DNA of 64,000 nucleotides. Source: Lepraria neglecta (lineage: Eukaryota; Ascomycota; Lecanoromycetes; Lecanorales; Stereocaulaceae). Below, one piece after another: positions 44,888-55,333 of this stretch. Both the position numbers and the translations under genes were made by a program. Numbering within the stretch: position 1 is the stretch's first letter; every line of letters starts with the position of its first letter. The stretch is taken from NCBI GenBank assembly GCA_033220425.1, contig CM065646.1, positions 1,805,501-1,869,500 on the forward strand. The letters run 5' to 3'. The notes beneath the pieces are model-generated. The model made no database searches. It was not told the DNA's origin and saw nothing but the letters and a program-made list of their open reading frames with translations.

Positions 44888-45740
44888 AACGGCATTGGAT
44901 CTCTGAGTGCCAATGTATATAGGGTTTCAACCCTCGAGAATGAAGAACTTCCAGAACAGATCGTCCAACCCCCAAACAGGTTTGAGACTGGGAAGCAATT
45001 TGCCCCTGCGATTGCAACATTTTCGACGGTCTGCCACTAAGGAAAGCAGCATCTTTCAGACTATCAATCACATAGAAACGATTCTGGAAAATTGACCTGC
45101 TGATGTTTTCACCGCTGAGACTGCGTTCTTTCCGCATACATGGTGCTGTCCCAAACGCCGTTCATAAGAGAAGCCAACCCCCTTGCGTTCGAGAGTGTGT
45201 ACAAGAACTGTTATCGACCTCTCGGGAGAAAACGAAGCCAGCCCGTCCAATCAATTCTTCGTCCAAGTCTATGTCATTTCAAACCTTTCATCAATATGTA
45301 CAAAGCAGTCATAGCATCATTAGTAAGAAAATACAGTGGTAGATAAGAGTCGAGTCTAGCGAGGCAGGTCATCCTCATCCACTCCAACAATCAATGCAGC
45401 CCGTGTAATCCAATTAACACAAATTCAGGATGCATAAGAAAATACCTGGGCTGGGACCATTCGGAGATTTCCTATAAGGATCTAGCAACACAATCGGGTC
45501 TCGGTTCTGACGGAATCGTCATGCCAAAGCAGAATAGTCTCGGCTCGTGATGTATCAAGCCCCTTGGCCGTGTTGCCAAGACCTCAAGGCCTTCTGGAGC
45601 AGTGAGTGGGCTCTATTCAGCGACACTGATCCTGACTTCCATAGCGGTAGTTTTCTCTAGTAGGTTCAGGTCCATACATAGCATCGTTTTGAGGAGAAGA
45701 ATACTGTGATCGTAGTGGCGGGGCTGCTCCATAGCTCTGG
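44888..45740. other. Intergenic region, no gene seen
   Basis: No supported coding region. Short frames in both directions have no domain signal or exon structure. Confidence 0.45.
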
Positions 45741-46386
45741 CTAGCTCCGGGTGCTTCTGAGCCCGGTGGATAGGCCTGGGGGTAGCAGTAACCTGGCTGC
45801 GACCCTGATGAGTATTCTGCCTGAGATATCAGTTGCTATGCTCCCTGGACGCTGCCTTGGTAGTCTCCCTGGCTGAGTCGCTGAGTATTGACTCTGCTGC
45901 TCGCGGGATAGCCTCTCCTTCTCCTCCCGCTGCCACCTTTCCAACTCGGATATCTTGGCTTTTTCTGCTATGAACAGAATCAAATTCGGGGTCCGACAGT
46001 AATTTGACAAATCACTCACAGCGACTCGCCTTACTGCCCGGCACCATGGTGAGGAACCTGTCTCGATTGATAGAGACCATAGTTTCCACTGACATGTATT
46101 CTCTTCCAAAGATCAGGGCAAATTTCAAGCCGGAATCTGCAACGTAAAATTCCACAGGGCAATGCATACTCGCCCCTTCGGGCAGCCTCCACTTGAAAAA
46201 TGCCGAGCCGATGACCTCGATTGGCTGGCGATGGAAGTCGACTATGTCTGGATAACAAGTGGGGGTTCTGATTTCACTTGAAACGCCAAGTCCCACGATA
46301 TCCAATTTCCTCTCGTGCATCCTGAGTCCAGCATAGCTACTTGTAGTTGTTCTGTTCCATCTGGTGGGTATATAGAGATGGTTCAA
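45741..46386 (-). pseudogene. Remnant of a fungal hypothetical gene, possibly retropepsin-like
   Basis: Two coding pieces join through a GTGAGT...CATAG intron (about 45970-46020). The upstream piece has RKLDIVGLGVSSEI, PIEVIGSAFFKWRLPEG and HCPVEFYVADSGLKFALIFG, a pattern like the beta-rich retropepsin-type domains of some fungal orphan proteins. The downstream piece begins SEKAKISELERWQREEKERL and should continue into a Gln/Tyr/Pro-rich tail, but that tail (YPPGSEAPGASQSYG) is in another frame. There is no ATG at the 5' end and no DTG catalytic motif, so I call it broken. Confidence 0.4.
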
Positions 46387-47432
46387 TCAAAGCTCTAGCA
46401 TGGGATCTGTGGAAGCGATGGCAATCGGGCATGCAGCATTACAATATGTTTCGGAGCAGAGCCAATTTGGCCTTTTGGGACGATCTTTGCCCTTGGCCTG
46501 TTTGCCGAGCGCTTCATTCATACGCCTTAGAGCTCGCTACTAGTTCGTCATCATTCGCTAGTAAGCCGTACATGTTATTAACAAGACCTCTCACCAATTT
46601 TCATAGCGACATACTTGCGTAAACGGTATGGTTGCTGTCACGAGATATCCATGGACTCCCTACTGTATGTCAGCATCGCGATTTATGCTCTTCAAGGTCT
46701 AGAGTACAGACATTATAATATGATGGCCTCGTACAAGCTTCGGGACCCAGGTACCTGGAGGTAGTCCTTTGTAGCACTTCGCGGGGTATACCCTCGCCAC
46801 ACTCGCCACACACCAAGAACTCGTTAAAAGCCTTTCGACGAGACATCTCTCAGGTGATCCTCCCAGACCGATCGTACAAGCGGGCAAAGACTCAGCGACA
46901 AAGCTAAATCTATTATTTCATTAACGATAACAAGCAGTCGCGGCAGCCCTCTACTCTTTATGTCAGATGGTGTTCTGCCGATATTGACGTGTCCTTTGTT
47001 GCGCAGGTCTCCAGGCGGGGTGGCCCCTGGACTAATACGGGTTGTTATTATGTCCGGGAATCACATATGGCACCACTCAAACAAGCGCAGCTCTTTCAGG
47101 AAACCCACCACAGGATATGGATGAGAGGCGAATACCTGATACCCAACCTACCCTTACAGCGCGGCATCAGCGCCTTGTCAAGACAAATGCACTGTCACGC
47201 TGAGCATGTTCATTGGACTTGGACTGCTGGCTGTATCACAGCATTTTGATCAATCAATGTTCATGAGTGGGGTAGGTGAGGCTGATAATGCAAAAGGAGA
47301 CTACAAGCTCGCAAGACGCCACTCATGCATGCCTGCCTCATCTTTTTCAAATGTTAAGCCTGGGTGCCCAAACTTATTACAATTATCGCAAGAGCGATGA
47401 GGAAGTACCGACAATTTAATATTAGGCGCAGT
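46387..47432. other. Region without a supported gene
   Basis: About 1 kb with short frames on both strands and no recognisable domain. It may hold further decayed accessory genes. Confidence 0.4.
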
Positions 47433-48346
47433 AACAATGGAAGGCTATTCAAAGTTTGCGTCCTTGATGGGTGCTTATCCTGATACGCTGATATTCCGCC
47501 GCTTCGGTACCCTCAGCGCACGAAACCTCCTATAACTACAAGCCGAGCTGGTGCATCTCGAACACGAGTTGCGAAAATGCACGCTCCCCAACGAGCGGTC
47601 TGAAGATGCGGCGGGAAAGGGAATATTCTCCAAAGACTGGTTCACATTAGCTCATTCCAATGAGGGTACTGAGCAGCAGTGGCGCATCATGCTTCGAATA
47701 AGAGCGAAGCTGAAAGAATACGGTCCTCGGCAGAAGTAGTTCTCTAGGCTCTATCACGACACTGACTTTGTAGCAGGTGATGCATTCTTACAGAGAAGTA
47801 TGCTCCAGCAACAACAGGAGCCGAACCCGCAAGACCTGGCCTTCCTTCAAGATTGGATGAAATGACCAAGCATGGGTGGGGTTTACCTGCTTGGTCGCGA
47901 TAGTCATGTCTGGGAGGAACCAGTTGAAGGAGACCTGATTACGCTGAAATCTTGCCAAACAAATGATGCCTTCCCGTCCTGGGTAGCAACCAAGTTCATC
48001 CGCAAGTACCACCAAGTAGTCGGGCGGTACTTCAGAATATGTGTTCTCTTTCTCGCCCAGAGTAGGACAAGAGCTTGTTAAGATGAGAAATCAGAAGCCG
48101 AAGGATAACGAATACTCGGGCAACACAGTCCATTATTCAGACCAGGGCCTACTAGTAGTAGCAGCGTTGGTAGCTATGAGCTTTGCTTCCCTGATGCCCA
48201 TTGCCGCCATCACTGTTCTCTACATTGTTGCTAGTATGCCGATTCGCCTCGGTCTGGTTGCTGTCTTTACCGTCGTCTTCACTTTCTTGTGTGGGTTCCC
48301 GACGAGTGCGAAAGCCATTGAGATATTTGCTGCTACCACTGCATAG
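47433..48346 (+). pseudogene. DUF6594-type membrane protein, broken
   Basis: The order of motifs fits DUF6594. It starts at MEGYSKFASLMGAYPD with RRFGTLSARNLL, then a stop (TAA) and LQAELVHLEHELRKCTL; DWFTLAHSNEGTEQQWRIML and RIRAKLKEYG; after a TAG, DAFLQRSMLQQQQEPNPQDL and FLQDWMK; a TGA, then YLLGRDSHVWEEPVEGDLI. The C-terminal membrane part lies in another frame at 48041-48346 (LLVVAALVAMSFASLMPIAA, IRLGLVAVFTVVF). At least three stops and one frameshift separate these pieces. The family is widespread in Pezizomycotina, function unknown, with C-terminal transmembrane helices. Confidence 0.7.
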
Positions 48347-48574
48347 GTTCTTTGACGTGACTCGAGAGAGATAAGATTGACTTTGCATCAGGCTTGCTGC
48401 TGTCCAGGTTGTTTTCATTGGAACGAGTCGAGGTTGCTCTTGATGTAGAAAACATGTCGTTGATGAGAAGAGTTACTTATCCTACAAGGCGGTCGGATGT
48501 ACAATTTTAGGAAGAGAAACGTGTAACTAGTGGTAGAGATGTAGTTGATCACTTACTTATTGGTGGTTCAAGAA

Positions 48575-48594
48575 GACGGAAATCCGCCCCGGCC
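48575..48594 (-). repeat. Dispersed repeat, short copy 4
   Basis: GACGGAAATCCGCCCCGG is the reverse of a variant of the CCGGGGCAGATTTCTGTC core. It lies 166 bp before the start codon of the membrane protein gene at 48760. Confidence 0.4.
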
Positions 48595-48759
48595 CTAAAT
48601 ATCTACATCCTCGAGGTGGCCGCGCTGAAAGATTCAGTGCCGCAAGCGTGCATAAATGCCCCACCCCGTAGGCGGAGCAACCTCAATCTGCTCCATACAA
48701 GTTCCAAGTACTCTGCTTTCATTGTTTCATTCTATACAAGCACTACATCATTCGTGAAC

Positions 48760-50628
48760 ATGTCTGCAAGCGATCTCGCCGGTGGCTCCCAAGACCTTGC
48801 TGCTCTTCTTGGACTGTTTGCTACCGATGGCGTTGAGAGAAATGCCTTGGCTTCTCACTTAGGATGGGGATGTGTGGTCGCTTCTTCACTGTCTCTCCTA
48901 GGAATCCTTGGTTTGGTCAAGAGCTCTATCAAAGTTGCATTAGGACTCCGTTATTGCTGGTCCGCTGGTTTCAATCTCGACTCCCTTCGCGGAATCTTTG
49001 GTTTCCTCCCGGGAGAGTCGCCAACATTAGGAAACCTGTTCGACTGCGACGTTATGATGATTCAATTCTCGACTCAGGGGTTGAGAATTAGTGTATCGAA
49101 GCGGTATTTTAGTGGAGACTATACACCTATAGTCAAAGTTGCTTCGGCCCAGGGCTGGGCGCGAGGGATCAACGTCAATTTAGGCAATCTTAGAGGCGAG
49201 AAGGCTTTCAACAAGAGCCCAATATTGATTGCTTTCGCGTTATTTATCTGTTCCGGACTAACGACCTGGCTCCTTGAAGTTGTTCAGGCAGAATGGACTT
49301 GGGTTAAGATTGTTGCCATCCCGGGGCTCCATCTTTGCCTATTCACACTTGTAGCCATTCCGCTTTGGTACGACAAGCAGGTGAATCATCCAGGGACGCA
49401 ATTGACCGTCGAAAAATGGAATGCTTTGCATGATCTGAGTGCTAAGAATTGGAATCCCCCAGATGGAGAAGGTGTTAAGAACCAGACCCTCAACTTACTT
49501 CAAGTTCGGCATCGAAACACCGACGTGCTCCATTGTTGGGCGAACACCGCCTTCCTTAAATCCCCAGCCTTGAAGGGCACGTTGATTTTCGCATCTGTCT
49601 TTGCTGCTACTGCGTACATATGCCAGTACACGATACTTAAAGCAGCTTCATCGATGCATGCTCTTATATGGATTGGCTGTCAAGCAGCGCTAGCTGCAGC
49701 TCGTTTAGCTTATTGGATTTTTAACCCCTCGTTCGATAATCCCTCAGTCGTTGTTTCAGAGTTCGCCGAATTGAACAATACAGCATCTGAACAAGTCACA
49801 CTGCCCGAGCTCATTTGCAACACTTTTGCTGGACCGTCATTACAGATACCTCCTTTCGCTCTAGTCTACCTTGGAACGAATCCACTGCAAGAAATCCTCT
49901 ACAATGCAGCTTCCAGGAGCAAGAATGCAGATGCGATACCGGTTGATGCCGAGATTGTCGCTTTTTTGAACACCGACTTCCGGCGACTCATTGAAAGAAG
50001 ATGGGTAGAGGGGCACCACGACTCCTTTGAACAGTTCCGCCTGGCGCTTTGCAGGGTCAAGAATCAGGCGTACCCAATCCCCTTAGTTCTGGTAGACGTG
50101 CCGTACCGGAACAAAGATGGAGACGAGGACATGTGCTGGATGGAAGCTACCTGGCCGTCCCGAGACCATCATGCAACGTGTACCTCCCTTGCCTTCGCCA
50201 GAGATGGTGGACGTCTACATTTAAGATCTACCGTGGAACGCTGTGATGAGAACTGTATTTGGAGACAGAGGAATATTAGTGGTCGCAATGACCATCGAAC
50301 TCCCCAGTTTCTAGACGACAGGTCACGGAAAATTTGCGAATGGCTCAGGCGATTGGCTAAAGCAGAGAATTTCTACATTCATATCCAAGGGGCTTGGAGA
50401 AGGACGGTAACTGTTCTAGGCGAAGCACATCGCGGTGAAAAGCAGGACAAACGACCAGAGGAACTCGATTACCAGAAAGGTCTCGGGGAGGTTCGAGAGT
50501 ATATTAGAAAGGGGCTCCAGAGTCCGCCGGAAATGGATTTCCTGGACAAGATACGATGGTGGCTCCTAAAGAAGAGCCCGGGCCCCAACCACAAGAGGAT
50601 GGTGAGCGAGGGAGATAAGATTGTCTAG
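48760..50628 (+). CDS. Fungal multi-pass membrane protein of unknown function (622 aa)
   Basis: A single long exon. I start it at ATG 48760 (MSASDLAGGSQDLAALLGLF); the frame is open further upstream but without an ATG. Hydrophobic segments suggest several membrane helices: near the N-terminus (VVASSLSLLGILGLV), near residue 165 (ILIAFALFICSGLTTWLL), near 190-205 (GLHLCLFTLVAIPLW), and around 285-320 (TLIFASVFAATAYICQYTIL, WIGCQAALAAARLAYWIF). The opening AALLGLFATDGVER...GW and LRGIFGFLPGES patterns belong to a family common in filamentous ascomycetes, usually uncharacterised. The C-terminal third is soluble. Repeat copies in the same orientation flank the gene on both sides (48575 and 50772). 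Confidence 0.85.
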   Translation: MSASDLAGGSQDLAALLGLFATDGVERNALASHLGWGCVVASSLSLLGILGLVKSSIKVALGLRYCWSAGFNLDSLRGIFGFLPGESPTLGNLFDCDVMMIQFSTQGLRISVSKRYFSGDYTPIVKVASAQGWARGINVNLGNLRGEKAFNKSPILIAFALFICSGLTTWLLEVVQAEWTWVKIVAIPGLHLCLFTLVAIPLWYDKQVNHPGTQLTVEKWNALHDLSAKNWNPPDGEGVKNQTLNLLQVRHRNTDVLHCWANTAFLKSPALKGTLIFASVFAATAYICQYTILKAASSMHALIWIGCQAALAAARLAYWIFNPSFDNPSVVVSEFAELNNTASEQVTLPELICNTFAGPSLQIPPFALVYLGTNPLQEILYNAASRSKNADAIPVDAEIVAFLNTDFRRLIERRWVEGHHDSFEQFRLALCRVKNQAYPIPLVLVDVPYRNKDGDEDMCWMEATWPSRDHHATCTSLAFARDGGRLHLRSTVERCDENCIWRQRNISGRNDHRTPQFLDDRSRKICEWLRRLAKAENFYIHIQGAWRRTVTVLGEAHRGEKQDKRPEELDYQKGLGEVREYIRKGLQSPPEMDFLDKIRWWLLKKSPGPNHKRMVSEGDKIV

Positions 50629-50771
50629 GGCGGGGGTATTTCCATAGAATCTGCGAAAGTACGGGACGGTAGTTGATCAAGAGATGCTATTGACTTAATG
50701 CCTCCTTTCACTCAAGCGCGCCGATTCGATGAAGTCTGGCCCAGAATTCTGTCTTCTTGGCCTTAGAAGAG

Positions 50772-50815
50772 GACAGAAATGTGCCCCCAGCTCAGTTGGG
50801 TCTCACCCGAGGCGA
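50772..50815 (-). repeat. Dispersed repeat, copy 5
   Basis: GGACAGAAATGTGCCCCCAG followed by CTCAGTTGGGTCTCACCCGA, the reverse of the core GAGCT.GGGGCAGATTTCTGTC with one change in the core. Confidence 0.5.
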
Positions 50816-50920
50816 CTCGTGCGCACTGTGTGCACAGAAGCAGTTCATATTCTCTCAAGATGGATCGGAACGAATATATTGTGGATTTTCATTATAAATT
50901 AGTCTCGGTATATTTGCTTC

Positions 50921-52233
50921 TCAGTCATAATCGTAAAAAGAAAAATCATCATCGTAATCATCATTGCTGGCAAAACCATGTCGCCGGCCAGACACACCAC
51001 CACTTTTTCGTTTCTCACCTCGCAAAGTTTGCCGGCAGCTCGCACAAGCTACCATCCTGCAGCCGGGACACTGGAATGCAAAGCGTCTCTGAACAGTGTA
51101 ACAGTTGCTACAGAGCTGCCTTCCCTCCACTTTCGGCCAGAACCTATCGTGTCGGCAAGCATTCCATGTCTTCTTAGCCTTTCGAGCCGCCTCTTCTGCT
51201 CCTCGCATTGCTTGTGCTCGCTCTTCTACTTCCCTACGGCATCTCTCCGCCGCCGCTGCCATCCGTGCACGCTCTTGTGCCTCTTGTTTCTCTCGTGCCG
51301 CTTGAGCTTCGCGAGCTTCTTTCGCTGTCCGTTCAGCCTGTTCCTTCTGGGCTCTGGCTATTCTTTCGCGCATCTCTTGCATCGCTCGATTCCTTGCTTC
51401 TTGTTCCATCCTCTGTCTACGTACCCTCGCCTCTTCTTCCACTTTTTTCTTCTCATCTTCCACCTTTTTCTTCTCGGCGGCAATCTTGCCGTTCACATTC
51501 TGCAGCGCATCTTGCAGCCTTTGGACTTTGGCCTGCTTCTCATCCAACTCGCTTCCTTTGATGCTCTTACTGGCAAGTCTGTGCAGCCGTTCGGTTTCCC
51601 GTGCCTGCTTCTGCTCATCTGTTTCGTTCACTTTGCCATAGATGGGCGAAGCTAGGTATGCCCACCAGCCATTCCGCTCCCTCTCCTTTCTTAAATCCTC
51701 ATCATCCTGGTCCTGAAGACGCTTCAAGTCCGCTACAAGCTTTCTTACCACCCGAGATAGTTCGAAGATGTCATTGTCGTATCTCGACTTGACCAGTTCC
51801 AAACTCCGAAGGCGTTCCTGTCGTGCCTTATCTTCTTTCTGCTCTGTCGCCCTCGCTTCAGTTGTCCTCTTTTTTTCTGTCTGTGCGGCTTCAGCTTGGC
51901 CCCTTTCCGATTCTTGTTGTGCCCGTAGACTATCTCTGATGCCTGACCATCTTAAATCGTACGCTCGTCGTTTTGCAGGGTCGCCTATTGTGTCATAAGC
52001 GTTTTGGAGCTTCGTCAACACGAGTCAGTCGCTGCCCACGTTCATAGCAGTTTATATGGAAAGTTGATGGGACTTACAAGCTGGAACACAGCTGTCGAAT
52101 CGTCCTTAAGATTTTTGTCAGGATGCCGAATCTTTGCCAGTCGTCGATAGCTCTTAGTTACAACTTCAATAGTGGCAATATTTGATATCTCGAGAACGGC
52201 GTAATAATCGACGTTGGGCTCAGCAGGAGCCAT
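50921..52233 (-). CDS. J-domain (DNAJ) protein with coiled coil and C-terminal Cys-rich domain
   Basis: Two exons, 52078-52233 and 50921-52009, separated by a 68-bp intron; 414 aa, starting at MAPAEPNVDYYAVLEI. The J domain is complete: YYAVLEISN, helix II with RRLAKIRHPDKN (HPD motif), FQLLQNAYDTIGDPAKRRAY. A long Lys/Glu/Arg/Ala-rich segment predicts a coiled coil. The C-terminal part has CRHDRFWP, CSNCYTVQRRFAFQCPGC and CASCRQTLRG, spacing that suggests a zinc-binding module, then an acidic/aromatic tail. J proteins stimulate Hsp70 ATPase; the partner and client here are unknown. Similar J/coiled-coil/zinc proteins occur across Pezizomycotina. Confidence 0.85.
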
Positions 52234-52695
52234 CACGCTTTCATTATGGATATGGCAGCCTCATCGTAAACTACAAAGTGACCACGATGACTAATGTAGA
52301 CAGGGAAAGTTGTTCCACCAATAAAAACGAGTGATTAATTACATTGGTCTATTAAATAATTTTTTCTCACGAGAAAACGATTAGCCAAACGCAAAGCATA
52401 GATCTTTATTAACTCCTACTACGCTTCTCAACAAGTATTTTGTTACCCGTTCTCGTTTTTCTATTTCCTAATTTAATATGAAAACAAAATTGAACTCTAC
52501 GAATCACCTATATACGCCTAGATCAAAGCGGTAGGAACGCACCACGTCTCTTTTAACAGCTTAAACCCTTATTCTATGCGTACTACATAGCTAACCTGAG
52601 ACACCGAGATCAAGGTGAAGGATATAATATCTAAGATGTCAGTCTTATTTGAAATATACGTATCTATCAGAGTTAGACTCCTTTAATTTTGATAT
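52234..52695. other. AT-rich intergenic region
   Basis: No gene seen. The first part is the promoter of the J-domain gene; the rest is AT-rich and probably belongs to the decayed transposon that follows. Confidence 0.45.
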
Positions 52696-52911
52696 TCTTC
52701 CGATTTGAACCTTATCGAGCATTTTTGGAATTAGATGAAGAACTATATATAAAGGTACTATTATATAACTTATTACGACGCAGCGAAGGTACCTCTGCTA
52801 CAGCTACGATAAATTATATAGGAGGCTTGGGAGGCTGTACCAGATCACCTTATTGAGAGGCTTTTGAATTCTTGGTAGATATCATAAGCTGTGATCGACG
52901 CACAAGGAGGC
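52696..52911 (+). pseudogene. C-terminal fragment of a RIP-degraded Tc1-type transposase
   Basis: One frame shows SSDLNLIEHFWN (an altered SPDLNPIE.FW motif, with the third catalytic acidic residue in the E of IEH), then MKNYI, LLQLR, EAWEAVPDHLIERLLNSW and AVIDAQGG, interrupted by several TAG/TAA codons at expected Gln/Trp positions. The rest of the transposase was not found. It appears to be a different family member from the element at 2.2-3.3 kb. Confidence 0.8.
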
Positions 52912-53091
52912 CTACAAAGTACTGGAGAATTGCTTTTTTAAACATACGTGTGCATATCGACTTAAATTAGAATGCGGCAAGGGCGACGGTAAGGGTGGCG
53001 ACAGCGACCCACTTTCCTTTAATTTAACATTTGTTTAGCGGGGGGGGAGAGAGAGTATTTAAATAGTCGCTTAGGTCTAGTTTACGCCCCG

Positions 53092-53270
53092 CTCAGGACT
53101 ACTCAGGACTGCTTACGACTGCTCAGGACTACTCAGGACTATTCAGGATTACTCAGGACTACTCAGGACTGCTCAGGACTACTCACGATTGCTCATGATT
53201 GCTCACGATTGCTCAGGACTACTCACGATTGCTCAGGGCTGCTCGGGACTGCTCAGGACTGCTCGGGATT
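53092..53270. repeat. Minisatellite, 10-bp unit, about 18 copies
   Basis: Consecutive 10-bp units of consensus CTCAGGACTR with variants CTCACGATTG, CTCATGATTG, TTCAGGATTA and CTCGGGACTG. Changes are mostly G/A, C/T and G/C and fall at the same unit positions. It is preceded by a G-run and a GA-repeat near 53040-53055. Confidence 0.9.
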
Positions 53271-54177
53271 TGCCTCAGTTCCTCAGAGGTGTGGCGCCAA
53301 GCCCCTTCGGGTTGGCGCGGCCTGTTGCTTTACACGTCTGAGCGCAAACTTCAAGTATTTTGGTACAAAAGTCCTTAAAAACACCACGCCAAATACTAAA
53401 ATTCGAAATACGATATCCTTGCTCCTATACTCCACGCTCGGAAGATAATTTGATAACAGCGATCCAGTATTGTACCGGGAAAATCCTAGATTTCGTGATG
53501 GATTGTGGTGTTTTCAGGGCCTGAGCACGGCGTTTTCCCATACAATCTAGAAAATCGTTAACAGGAAAACTTTTTGTTTTGTAAAATTGATTGACACGTT
53601 ATTTACCTATACGCACGCTGTAAATCCGGGTTAAAAAGTTGAATATATATTCGAAATATCAATATCTCGCTCCGAGTATAGTTTAGGACCCAAAAATCGA
53701 TGGTTCTGCCAACGCTGCGGGGTCAGCAGTGGCTAACCCGTAGGGGCTTAGCGGTCAGCTTGCTGGCCAATGGCACGTCTGAGGGACTGAGGCAACTCGG
53801 GATGACTCAGTCTCGATAGATTAGTCATCATTTCTTGGTAGTCGATATATACGCGGCTGGGCTGCCCCTTCGACGTTTTGTCCTCAGAATCCCAAAATAG
53901 TTACATGTCGCTCTTTAGTACCTAATAGAACCAACTTTTCGATTCGGGATCTCACACGGATTGAGAAGCGTGAACAGAGAACTCCGCTCAGGTCTGTGCT
54001 CGTTAGAGACCGACCAAGACTGCTTCGGAGACTGACAAAGAACCCAGGTAAAACAGTGCTTCATTATCACCTAAACGAAACGTACTGTATGTATGTGTCT
54101 ATTCAAAGCGTATCTGGCAACCAAAAAGAAAAGGTTCCCAAAGGCACTGACCCATCACAGCCCTCAAGCGACGTACT
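53271..54177. other. Intergenic region after the minisatellite
   Basis: No gene seen. A hairpin GCGCCAA...TTGGCGC lies at about 53292-53317. The end of the stretch should be the promoter of the DUF4267 gene. Confidence 0.45.
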
Positions 54178-54576
54178 ATGGCCACCTCCAAATCGCCCTA
54201 CCTCCGCATCGCCGCTAGCGTCTTCGCAACTATCTTCCTAGGCTTCGGTATCAACGGTATCCTGCGGCCCCGAAACGCCCTCGAGATCTTCGAATTCGAA
54301 CCACCAGCCTCCGCTTCGGATAAGAAGCTTGTCGACAACCTGATGGTGCTCTACGGAGCGAGAGACTTATTCATGGGCCTAGCTATCTACTCAGCCGCGT
54401 ACTTCGGAGACCGCAAGACATTAGGCTGGATCCTGATCGCTGGCAGTGGTGTGGCGTTTGTAGATGGCGCTGTCTGTCGGGCTCAGATCGGAAGGGGAGA
54501 ATGGAATCACTGGGGTTATGCGCCGGCTCTGGCGGCGGTCGGGAGTGTGTTGCTCGGCGTTTTGGACCGGGCGTAA
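54178..54576 (+). CDS. DUF4267 small membrane protein (132 aa)
   Basis: An intronless gene starting ATG 54178 (MATSKSPYLRIAASVFATIF). Four hydrophobic segments are visible: VFATIFLGFGINGILRP, NLMVLYGARDLFMGLAIYSA, LGWILIAGSGVAFVDGAV and YAPALAAVGSVLLGVL. The pattern LYGARDLFMGLA with a conserved R-D inside the second helix is typical of DUF4267 proteins of filamentous fungi, which are about 130 aa and of unknown function. Length and frame are normal. Confidence 0.85.
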   Translation: MATSKSPYLRIAASVFATIFLGFGINGILRPRNALEIFEFEPPASASDKKLVDNLMVLYGARDLFMGLAIYSAAYFGDRKTLGWILIAGSGVAFVDGAVCRAQIGRGEWNHWGYAPALAAVGSVLLGVLDRA

Positions 54577-55144
54577 GGACAAGGAATCGCGACGGCGCAC
54601 GCGATGGTTCTCCGCAGTTTCTCTCTCCGCTGTTCGAAGTAGGGTTGCTCATTTCCGCGACGAAGTATAGCCAGCATAATTGGGGTCATTTGTTGTAATT
54701 CACATGAGTAATATCGTCGTAAATCAAATCTCGGGGTTCTCGCGAAAGGGTTGAGTAGAATTGTTATATGAAACAGTATACTTCTTTACAACGATACATG
54801 GCATAAACAATACACAGTGTGTTTGTTTCTTAAACATTTGCTTAGGCCAACGTATCTTCAAATACCTGCCGTATAACGGTTACCTAGATATCCGGAAGCC
54901 AGGCCTAAGCACGTACTGGAGGCTTTATCGAGCGGTGCCCGTTTATATCTATCGTCTACGTAGCGGAATAGAAAGAGCTGGTGTTGAAGTATAGATGGAC
55001 GACAACGTAAACAAGGACATTGGCAGAAAGTTATAAGTACAAATCAGGCAAGTGTGAACGGTCACAAATTACCGGGCCAGAACGATCTCCGCTCCGCCGT
55101 CAAGCTTCTAATTTCGCCCTATGTTATGAACCAGGAGGACCCTT
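54577..55144. other. Intergenic region, no gene seen
   Basis: No supported coding region after the DUF4267 stop. Short frames lack any recognisable feature. Confidence 0.45.
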
Positions 55145-55333
55145 CCACGCTCGCCAAAAAAAAGTTCACACTACCCCGGAACACGGGCCCAGGAGCCGCC
55201 CGAAGATCCCCTATTGATATAGGGTTGGAAGGTGTAGAATAGGAAGAATTTTAGTGGTTGTGGGGCGCTAATTTAGGGGTTCGCTTATGGGGGCCGCCCG
55301 GAAAAACGTGAACTTTTTTTTGGCGAGGGCGTG
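55145..55333. repeat. MITE-like inverted repeat, about 190 bp
   Basis: The arm near 55145-55170 (ACGCTCGCCAAAAAAAAGTT then CAC) is matched in reverse by 55308-55333 (GTGAACTTTTTTTTGGCGAG then GGCGTG). The arms are about 25 bp with one or two mismatches. The interior has no coding capacity, so it could be a miniature inverted-repeat element or a decayed transposon. Target-site duplications were not established. Confidence 0.7.

Noticed and set aside
53092-53270. CRISPR-like array
   Set aside because: Units are contiguous 10-bp repeats without spacers, in a eukaryotic context; it is a minisatellite.
53290-53320. Helitron 3' end, suggested by a GC-rich hairpin
   Set aside because: No CTRR terminus follows at the expected distance and no 5' TC end or Rep/helicase remnant was seen.
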